33,070 nt of DNA, from positions 1-33,070 of the forward strand of contig CALGUD010000114.1 in assembly GCA_937901915.1 (NCBI GenBank), read 5' to 3'. Source of the stretch: an uncultured Flavobacteriaceae bacterium. GTDB taxonomy: Bacteria > Bacteroidota > Bacteroidia > Flavobacteriales > Flavobacteriaceae. A model generated the notes under the pieces. That model was given only the letters and a program-made list of their open reading frames with translations, did not search any database and was not told the DNA's origin. Positions 9,272 through 14,885 of the stretch are shown here, piece after piece. The position numbers were made by a program, and so were the translations under genes. The stretch's first letter is position 1. Each line of letters starts with the position of its first letter.

Positions 9272-11587
9272 ATGAAGAGGATATTTATTCGTATGTTTCA
9301 AAAATTCAGGAATTCAAAAAAAGCTAAAATTTTAGCTGGAGTTTTACTTGGTGGAATTTTAATTTGCGTTCTTTTTTATTATAGTATTTATTTCGGTTTA
9401 TGGGGTAAATTACCCGATTCTAAAGAACTTACCGATTTAAAACAGGCCCAGGCTACAGAAGTATTTGATAAAGACAATACCCTGATTGGTAAATATTTTA
9501 TATTTGACCGGCAACCTGTAAAATATGATGCCTTTCCAAAACATTTAATAGATGCTCTTATTTCTACTGAAGATGTTAGGTTTTATGAGCATAATGGTGT
9601 CGACAATAAAAGTCTAGTAAGGGTTGTGTTTAAAACAATCTTATTGCAGGATAAATCATCCGGAGGAGGGAGTACCATAACGACCCAATTGGCTAAAAAC
9701 TTATTCGGAAGGGAAAATTTCGGTGTATTCAGCATTGCAATCAATAAGATAAAAGAAGCAATTATTGCTAAGCGAATTGAAAAAATATACAGTAAAAAAG
9801 AGATATTGGCTCTTTATTTAAATACCGTTCCTTTTAGTGATAACACTTATGGCATAGAGAGTGCTGCCCAACGCTTTTTCAGCAAGACAACTTCCGAATT
9901 GTCACTTTCAGAAGCTGCAACATTGGTGGGAACATTAAAAGCATCTCACAGCTACAATCCCAGGTTGTTTCCTGAAAGAAGTCAGTTAAGAAGGGATGTT
10001 GTGCTTAAACAAATGGTTAAATACGAGTACATAACCGAAGAAGAAGCTAATGAAAGTCTCGGTGAAATGTTGGAAATAAACTATCAGTATTTTACACACG
10101 ATGAAGGTATTGCCCCCTATTTCAGAGAACAGGTAAAACAAGAACTCCAAAAGATTTTAGTCAATTATAAGAAGGAAGACAGTACAAACTATGACCTGTA
10201 CAAAGACGGCTTAAAGGTCTATACCACCCTGGATAGTGAAATGCAAATACTTGCCGAAGAAGCTATGAGGGAACATCTCAGTAAACTTCAGGAATTATTT
10301 GAAGAATCTTATGGAAAAAACCCTCCATGGAAAACAAATGAGTCTATTATTAATACGGCCATCAGGCGATTACCAAAATATAAAATTTTAGAGGACAAAG
10401 GGTTCACTCATGAGCAAATAAAAGATTCATTTGCCAAAAAAAGTGAAACCGAATTGTTTAGCTGGGAGAAAAACTTTGTTCGAAACGTTTCAACAGTCGA
10501 CAGTTTAAAGCATTACCTCAAGTTTTTAAATATGGGTATGATAGCTATAGATCCGGAAACCGGATCTGTAAGAACTTATATAGGAGGTGTTGATTATAAA
10601 TATTTTAAGTATGATCATGTTGTACAAAGCAAACGTCAAATAGGATCTACTTTTAAACCTGTTGTTTATACGGCTGCTATTGAAAATGGGATGGACCCCT
10701 GTACCTATATCCCTTTAAAAGAAATCACATATACGGATGTGGATAACTGGACACCCGGCAATGCCACAAAACCGGATGAAGAAATTGATGAGCATTTAAA
10801 TTACTCCCTTCAATATGCACTTAGCCATTCAATAAATACAGTAGCTGTAAAGGTTTTGGATGAAGTAGGCATAGATAATGTGGTGTCGCAAGCAAAAAAA
10901 ATGGGACTTAAAAGTGAAATGCCTAAAGTTCCGGCTTTAGCTTTAGGGGTCGCCGAAATGGAATTACAGGAATTGGTCGGTGCTTTTGCTACATATGTTA
11001 ATAATGGAAAACCTGTAACACCTTATTACATTACTAAAATTGAAGATAAAACAGGGAAGGTAATTGCTGAATTTAAGCCTGAAGTTACACAAAAAGCAGC
11101 GTTCTCTGAAAATACGCGTGAAGTTATACTGGAAATGATGAAAGCAACTGTTGATTCGGGTACAGCAAAACGAATCAGAACACAATATAACCTTAACAAT
11201 GATATTGCCGGTAAAACAGGAACAACCCAAAATAATAAAGACGGATGGTTTGTGGGGATCATGCCAAAACTTGTGATGGTTACCTGGGTAGGTAATGATG
11301 ATCACAGGATTGGTTTTAAAACTACATCTTTAGGCCAGGGGGCTAACTCTGCCTTACCAATAACAGCTTTATTACTTCAAAAAATGAATGCAAACAAGGA
11401 GTTTGATTATATTACCCAGGCTAAGTTTAATCCCCCATCATCTGAGGTTTTAGAACTACTGGATTGCGAGCCAACACGAAGAGATGGCTTCTTTAAAAGA
11501 CTGTTTGGTGGCGATAAAAAGGAAAAAGAGTTTGGAAAGAAAAAAAAGAAAGGTATTTTTTCTTTTCTAAAAAAAGATAAGGAATAA
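9272..11587 (+). CDS. Class A penicillin-binding protein (PBP1A-like)
   Basis: This is a 771-residue bifunctional cell-wall synthase. One membrane segment lies at about residues 20-42. The glycosyltransferase domain has the catalytic glutamate E100 in STEDVRFYEHNG and GGSTITTQLAKNLF. The transpeptidase domain has SxxK at S459-K462 (STFK), an SHSIN segment for the SxN motif, and KTG at 648-650. The C-terminus is very lysine-rich. It polymerises and cross-links peptidoglycan on the outer face of the inner membrane. The start may be Met8 (9293) and not Met1, because the promoter box sits very close to 9272. The length is typical for Bacteroidota. Confidence 0.95.
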   Translation: MKRIFIRMFQKFRNSKKAKILAGVLLGGILICVLFYYSIYFGLWGKLPDSKELTDLKQAQATEVFDKDNTLIGKYFIFDRQPVKYDAFPKHLIDALISTEDVRFYEHNGVDNKSLVRVVFKTILLQDKSSGGGSTITTQLAKNLFGRENFGVFSIAINKIKEAIIAKRIEKIYSKKEILALYLNTVPFSDNTYGIESAAQRFFSKTTSELSLSEAATLVGTLKASHSYNPRLFPERSQLRRDVVLKQMVKYEYITEEEANESLGEMLEINYQYFTHDEGIAPYFREQVKQELQKILVNYKKEDSTNYDLYKDGLKVYTTLDSEMQILAEEAMREHLSKLQELFEESYGKNPPWKTNESIINTAIRRLPKYKILEDKGFTHEQIKDSFAKKSETELFSWEKNFVRNVSTVDSLKHYLKFLNMGMIAIDPETGSVRTYIGGVDYKYFKYDHVVQSKRQIGSTFKPVVYTAAIENGMDPCTYIPLKEITYTDVDNWTPGNATKPDEEIDEHLNYSLQYALSHSINTVAVKVLDEVGIDNVVSQAKKMGLKSEMPKVPALALGVAEMELQELVGAFATYVNNGKPVTPYYITKIEDKTGKVIAEFKPEVTQKAAFSENTREVILEMMKATVDSGTAKRIRTQYNLNNDIAGKTGTTQNNKDGWFVGIMPKLVMVTWVGNDDHRIGFKTTSLGQGANSALPITALLLQKMNANKEFDYITQAKFNPPSSEVLELLDCEPTRRDGFFKRLFGGDKKEKEFGKKKKKGIFSFLKKDKE

Positions 11588-11684
11588 TATAAATTTAGAA
11601 TGCAAAGTTTCGGATTTATTTGTTTAAGTCCGATAACTGGTAGCGGATGAGCTAAGTTGTAAATCGTAATTCGTATATTTTGAT

Positions 11685-11717
11685 ATCCGTAACCCATCAT
11701 CCGGAATCTGACATCCC
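11685..11717 (+). repeat. Degenerate 7-bp-period array
   Basis: The related 5-mers ATCCG, ACCCA, ATCCG, ATCTG and ATCCC start at 11685, 11692, 11699, 11706 and 11713, exactly 7 bases apart. A similar array occurs at 14756-14783, upstream of the other 54-bp repeat copy. Confidence 0.6.
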
Positions 11718-11734
11718 TGGTAACTGAATTAACA

Positions 11735-11788
11735 ACTTTTACCTATTTTTGAATTCAATTCATAAAACTTAATGAAGTTCCGACACTC
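11735..11788 (+). repeat. 54-bp direct repeat, copy 1
   Basis: It is identical over 54 bases to 14832-14885. It includes the -7 box TATTTTTG (11744-11751) and an ATG at 11772 with five further codons of the histidine kinase gene. This copy is separated from the kinase by 3.1 kb and looks like a duplicated promoter and start region. Confidence 0.95.
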
Positions 11789-11792
11789 AGCT

Positions 11793-11816
11793 CTCCGAAG
11801 TCTCCTGACTTCGGAG
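11793..11816. repeat. REP-like palindrome A
   Basis: CTCCGAAGTC, loop TCCT, GACTTCGGAG form a perfect 10-bp stem. The same arms recur at 13228-13237 and 13282-13291, and both are followed by a similar AACAAA-rich tail ending in TTTAAATAAAAA. Confidence 0.85.
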
Positions 11817-11911
11817 GATAACAAAACAAAACCCACTTTAAATAAAAATAATTATCTTTCAAAAGAATGTGTTTGTTTATTATAAGCGGCAAGCCTAAAA
11901 AAATCAAATCA

Positions 11912-13192
11912 ATGATAAAACTCGAAAAACTCTTTATCGCAATTTTATTATTGGGTATTACTTCATGTGTTCAGAAAGAAAAGCAAAAAGATACAGAAAT
12001 AGTAAAGGTTAATCTATCAAAGAATAATGGAATTCAGGTTGGGCAAATTGACACATTACATTCTAAAATTCTAAATCAAGAAAGAGAACTCATTATTTAT
12101 CTTCCCGAAAGCGCAAAAGACCCAAAACGAAAAAAAGAAAACTATCCAGTTGTTTATTTATTAGATGGCCGATATACCTTTATTCCATTTGTTGGTATGC
12201 TAAAACAGTACAGCGAAATGAATGACACCAAAATACTTCCGGAAATGATTGTTGTTGGTATTTCAAATATAGATTATAATAGCCGAATGATGGACTTTTC
12301 GCCCACCACAGAAGGAAATCCAGAACAATACGGTGGTGGGGAAAAATTTTTGAGTTTTATGGAAACAGAATTATTCCCCTACATAGAACAAAATTATTCA
12401 GGATCTAAAAACAGATCAATCGTTGGTCATTCGTTTGGTGGTTTAGTTGTTATGAATGCATTAACTAACCATTCTAAAATGTTTGAAAACTATCTTTTAA
12501 TTGACGGTAGTCTGTATTTCGATAATGAATTGTTTCTAACTAATTCCAAATATAGTCTCAAGGAAAAAGAGTTGAAAGGTAAGAACCTTTATATAGCAAT
12601 TGCAAATACTGCGACTTATGGCAGCACATTAGAAACCATACGAAAAGATACTATCACAGCAAACATATATGTTAGATATTCTTTAGAACTTGTTCGGCAG
12701 ATAGAAAATATGAGAAACACAGGCTTAAATATGAAATGGAAATACTACGAAAATGACACACATGGAAGTACGGCATTTTTGGCACAGATGGACGGTTTTC
12801 GTTTTTTTTACTCATGGTTTGAATTTAAAAAAGAGCAGGATTATCGAAGTGAATACTTTGTTCCAAAAACTGAAGAAAACCGATTTGCCAATTTGACAAA
12901 GTCGCATTTTGAAATGGTTTCACAAAAATTGGGTTATAGTTTTAAGCCAGATAGGGATTGGTTGAGCAGTTACGCCTATTCCCTAAACAGTTTTCAAAAA
13001 CAACCTGATCAAGCAATTGAAACATATAAATTAAACATAGAATATTATCCAAACTGTTCGAGTGTTTACAATGAGCTGGGAGATTTTTATCTATCACAAA
13101 ACGATACAATTATGGCTATAAAGTATTACAAAAAAACTTTAGAAGTAGAAAATGTTCTAGATGTAAAAGAGATGTTAGAAAAAATAGAATGA
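11912..13192 (+). CDS. Esterase-fold lipoprotein with C-terminal TPR
   Basis: I chose the ATG at 11912 because it gives a lipoprotein signal, MIKLEKLFIAILLLGITSC, with Cys19 as the lipidation site. An earlier in-frame ATG at 11867 would spoil the signal. The protein is then 426 residues. Residues of about 40-310 form an alpha/beta-hydrolase of the putative-esterase (PF00756) type, with VVYLLDGRY, the nucleophile elbow GHSFGG (Ser174) and DTHGST with a candidate catalytic His284. The last 70 residues contain tetratricopeptide-like repeats (IETYKLNIEYYPNCSSVYNE and the following segment). It is probably tethered in the periplasm or outer membrane. The substrate is unknown. It lies in the accessory block, just downstream of a duplicated kinase promoter. 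Confidence 0.85.
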   Translation: MIKLEKLFIAILLLGITSCVQKEKQKDTEIVKVNLSKNNGIQVGQIDTLHSKILNQERELIIYLPESAKDPKRKKENYPVVYLLDGRYTFIPFVGMLKQYSEMNDTKILPEMIVVGISNIDYNSRMMDFSPTTEGNPEQYGGGEKFLSFMETELFPYIEQNYSGSKNRSIVGHSFGGLVVMNALTNHSKMFENYLLIDGSLYFDNELFLTNSKYSLKEKELKGKNLYIAIANTATYGSTLETIRKDTITANIYVRYSLELVRQIENMRNTGLNMKWKYYENDTHGSTAFLAQMDGFRFFYSWFEFKKEQDYRSEYFVPKTEENRFANLTKSHFEMVSQKLGYSFKPDRDWLSSYAYSLNSFQKQPDQAIETYKLNIEYYPNCSSVYNELGDFYLSQNDTIMAIKYYKKTLEVENVLDVKEMLEKIE

Positions 13193-13202
13193 GTACCCCG
13201 CT

Positions 13203-13225
13203 AGCGCGGATTTTTAATCCGTGCT
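13203..13225. repeat. Stem-loop following the esterase gene
   Basis: AGCGCGGATT and AATCCGTGCT pair (one G-T) around a TTT loop, 10 bases after the esterase stop codon. No T-run follows, so it looks more like a repeat-family hairpin than a terminator, although it could protect the mRNA 3' end. Confidence 0.65.
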
Positions 13226-13227
13226 CT

Positions 13228-13291
13228 CTCCGAAGTCTACCTATCGGCAGATAAACCTACCTCTCGGTGGGCAGGTCTCCCGATTTCGGAG
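13228..13291. repeat. REP-like palindromic element B
   Basis: The outer arms CTCCGAAGTC (13228-13237) and GATTTCGGAG (13282-13291) pair with one G-T. The interior contains AGATAAACCTACCT, shared with element C at 14654-14713, and a partial inner hairpin between ACCTACC and GGGCAGGT. It is larger than element A but has the same arms and downstream tail. Confidence 0.75.
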
Positions 13292-13377
13292 GTTAACAAA
13301 CACAAAAGCTAGTTTTAAATAAAAAAAGACTTTTTGTAAATCAAAATCTTCATTTATTTAACAAAACTAAATATTTG

Positions 13378-13385
13378 TATCTTTG
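13378..13385 (+). promoter_or_regulatory. -7 box for the 259-residue protein gene
   Basis: TATCTTTG matches TAnnTTTG. It ends 4 bases before the ATG at 13390, so the transcript would be leaderless or nearly so. I found no -33 element at the usual spacing. Confidence 0.45.
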
Positions 13386-13389
13386 ATTA

Positions 13390-14169
13390 ATGGAAAAAAT
13401 AGGTGATATAGAAATTCGAGTTGTCGGTGTGTCAGGTAATCAAGAGTTAAAGCCTGATAATTATGACATTAAGCATATTGCATCTTTACTGCAAAATGTT
13501 GAAGATTTACTATACCCCGTAAACAAAAAAGACAGGTCTTTAATTACGTATGATATTAAAGAGGGCTCTGTTAAACATATTTTTAAAACCACGATACAAT
13601 CTGTAATCGGATTTAGCGCTGTTTTGTCTCAGGTACAATCAAATAATTCAATAGATTTTCTAGAATTAAAAACTGCAAGGGCTATAGAAAATATTCAACA
13701 ATTATCCCTCCAAAAAAATTATGAATTTCAAATTAAAACTTCACTTAAAGAGGATTATGAACTAACCATTAACCCTAAAACCAAATTCTTCAGGTCTGAA
13801 AATACCTGGGCTAATGCAGAATTCTATTTTTATGGTATTTTAAGGGATGCCGGTGGAAAAAGCAAAGCAAATATACACCTTGATACAGAAGACAATGGAT
13901 ATTTATCAATAGAAACCGGGGAGGAATTCTTAAAACAGCAAGAAGAAAATTTACTTTATAAAAAATTTGGAGTTAGGGCAAGTGGTAAACAGAACATTGA
14001 AACAGGGGAAATAGACACAAAATCGTTAAAATTACTAGAGTTAATTGATTACAACCCAAAGTTTGATAATGAATACTTAAAAAATTTAATCACTAAGGCT
14101 AAAAAAAGCTGGAAAAATGTTAATCCCGATGAATGGCTGTATAATATGAGAGGTGAATATGAAGCATAG
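13390..14169 (+). CDS. Uncharacterised protein paired with a PIN toxin gene
   Basis: I do not recognise a named family for this 259-residue protein. It is soluble, with no signal peptide and no clear membrane helix. The N-terminal half has a DIEIRVVGVSG strand, a helix, and ITYDIKEGSVKHIF. Residues of about 140-215 look like a small beta-barrel (EFYFYGILRDAGGKSKANIHL, then a LSIETGEEFL segment and FGVRASGKQNIETGEI). The C-terminal tail KKSWKNVNPDEWLYNMRGEYEA has the aromatic/basic look of a toxin-binding tail seen in VapB-type antitoxins. Its last bases overlap the start of the PIN gene by 11 nt (or 17 nt if GTG is used). I infer that it is the partner, possibly an antitoxin, of that PIN protein, but it is far larger than a usual VapB. 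Confidence 0.8.
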   Translation: MEKIGDIEIRVVGVSGNQELKPDNYDIKHIASLLQNVEDLLYPVNKKDRSLITYDIKEGSVKHIFKTTIQSVIGFSAVLSQVQSNNSIDFLELKTARAIENIQQLSLQKNYEFQIKTSLKEDYELTINPKTKFFRSENTWANAEFYFYGILRDAGGKSKANIHLDTEDNGYLSIETGEEFLKQQEENLLYKKFGVRASGKQNIETGEIDTKSLKLLELIDYNPKFDNEYLKNLITKAKKSWKNVNPDEWLYNMRGEYEA

Positions 14170-14641
14170 TGTTCTATTGGATACCAGTTTCTTTATAAGA
14201 TTACTCAATGATGAGGATCCTTTACATAAAAATGCTGTAGCATACTATAAATATTTTATTGAAAACGACACCATACTTAAAGTTTCAACTATTTCTATAG
14301 CAGAATATTGTGTTTTGGGAAATTTGGAAGACCTTCCACTAAAAGATATCCAGATTATACCCTTTAATTTAAAACAGGCAGAAAAGACAGGAGAATTTGC
14401 CAAAATAATATTCAACGAAAATAAAATAAGTATTAAAAAGCTTATGCCTAGGGCAATAATTCCTAATGACTCTAAACTCTTTGCCTAAGCAGATTTAGAT
14501 AAATCGGTCTCTCATTTTGTAACTTCGGACTTGAGATCAAATAATATATTAAATATGCTGAAAAAAGAAGTAAACCCAAAATTTGAAATCATTAACATAC
14601 AAACACCTTACACTGAGACTTTTGGAATTCTCGATTTATAA
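14159..14641 (+). pseudogene. PIN-domain (VapC-like) toxin with an in-frame stop
   Basis: The reading frame from ATG 14159 encodes a PIN-domain protein: D8 in LLDTSFF, E49 in IAEYC and D104 in IPNDSKL. A TAA at 14486-14488 stops it after 109 residues. The same frame then continues for 50 more codons (ADLDKSVSHFVTSDLRSNN to GILDL) to a TAA at 14639-14641 and contains the fourth acidic residue of the active site (D124 in VTSD). One C-to-T change from CAA (Gln, common at this point in PIN proteins) would explain it. Full length would be 160 residues, normal for the family. A GTG at 14153 is an alternative start. PIN toxins are metal-dependent RNases; this one is probably inactive unless the stop is read through or is a sequencing error. 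Confidence 0.85.
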
Positions 14642-14653
14642 TACCGATCCCCA

Positions 14654-14713
14654 GGTCTCCGAAGCCTGTCTTGCGGTAGATAAACCTACCTTGTAGGAAG
14701 TGCTTCTCTTAGG
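14654..14713. repeat. REP-like element C (degenerate)
   Basis: It shares GTCTCCGAAG, then a CGG-AGATAAACCTACCT core, with element B (13228-13291). The right arm is eroded, leaving only a small GAAG-T-GCTTC inverted pair. It lies 12 bases after the PIN frame ends. Confidence 0.6.
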
Positions 14714-14755
14714 GAAGAATTGTGATCAAGTTTTTAACTGTTCTTTAAAATTGGA

Positions 14756-14783
14756 CATCGGTCATCCATCACCCGGCATCTGT
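14756..14783 (+). repeat. CATC array, 7-bp period
   Basis: CATC, CATC, CACC and CATC start at 14756, 14763, 14770 and 14777. It is related to the array at 11685-11717 and occupies the same relative place upstream of a 54-bp repeat copy. Confidence 0.6.
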
Positions 14784-14796
14784 CCAAATAAATGAA

Positions 14797-14828
14797 TAAC
14801 TCTATAACTTAGTAACTAATTAACTCTC
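14797..14828 (+). repeat. TAACT array, 8-bp period
   Basis: TAACT occurs at 14797, 14805, 14813 and 14821, each followed by three variable bases. It sits immediately upstream of the kinase promoter. Confidence 0.7.
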
Positions 14829-14831
14829 ATT

Positions 14832-14885
14832 ACTTTTACCTATTTTTGAATTCAATTCATAAAACTTAATGAAGTTCCGACACTC
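14832..14885 (+). repeat. 54-bp direct repeat, copy 2
   Basis: It is identical to 11735-11788. It contains the -7 box TATTTTTG at 14841-14848 and the start codon and first codons of the histidine kinase gene (ATG at 14869). This is taken as the original copy because it continues into the intact gene. Confidence 0.95.
14841..14848 (+). promoter_or_regulatory. -7 box for the hybrid histidine kinase
   Basis: TATTTTTG matches TAnnTTTG and lies 20 bases before the ATG. The -33 element is not obvious. Confidence 0.45.

Larger units (their letters stand above)
11588..11911. other. Repeat-rich spacer at the left edge of the accessory block
   Basis: Downstream of the PBP stop there is a stem-loop (TCGGATTTA at 11610-11618 with TAAGTCCGA at 11625-11633) with no T-run. 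Then come a 7-bp-period degenerate array (11685-11717), the first copy of the 54-bp direct repeat (11735-11788) and a perfect palindrome (11793-11816). A 37-codon open frame (11772-11885) starts with the same MKFRHS codons as the kinase gene at 14869, then diverges. Confidence 0.7.
13193..13389. other. Repeat-bearing spacer
   Basis: This spacer holds a stem-loop (13203-13225), palindromic element B (13228-13291) with an AACAAA tail, and the promoter box of the next gene. Confidence 0.6.
14642..14831. other. Repeat-rich spacer at the right edge of the accessory block
   Basis: This spacer contains palindromic element C (14654-14713), a 7-bp-period CATC array (14756-14783) and an 8-bp-period TAACT array (14797-14828). 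It runs directly into copy 2 of the 54-bp repeat. No gene was seen. Confidence 0.65.

Noticed and set aside
11407..11700. Minus-strand open frame over the PBP 3' end
   Set aside because: Its phenylalanine- and serine-rich run is the reverse of the PBP's lysine-rich tail, so it is a shadow frame.
11685..11717. Possible CRISPR array
   Set aside because: The repeat units are only 5-7 bp with no unique spacers, and no cas genes are present.
11867..11911. Earlier in-frame ATG for the esterase gene
   Set aside because: It adds 15 polar and basic residues in front of a clear lipoprotein signal; the ATG at 11912 is the better start.
14486..14488. Programmed frameshift or recoding in the PIN gene
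   Set aside because: The frame is the same on both sides of the stop, so a frameshift is not needed, and I see no selenocysteine or readthrough signal; a simple nonsense change explains it better.
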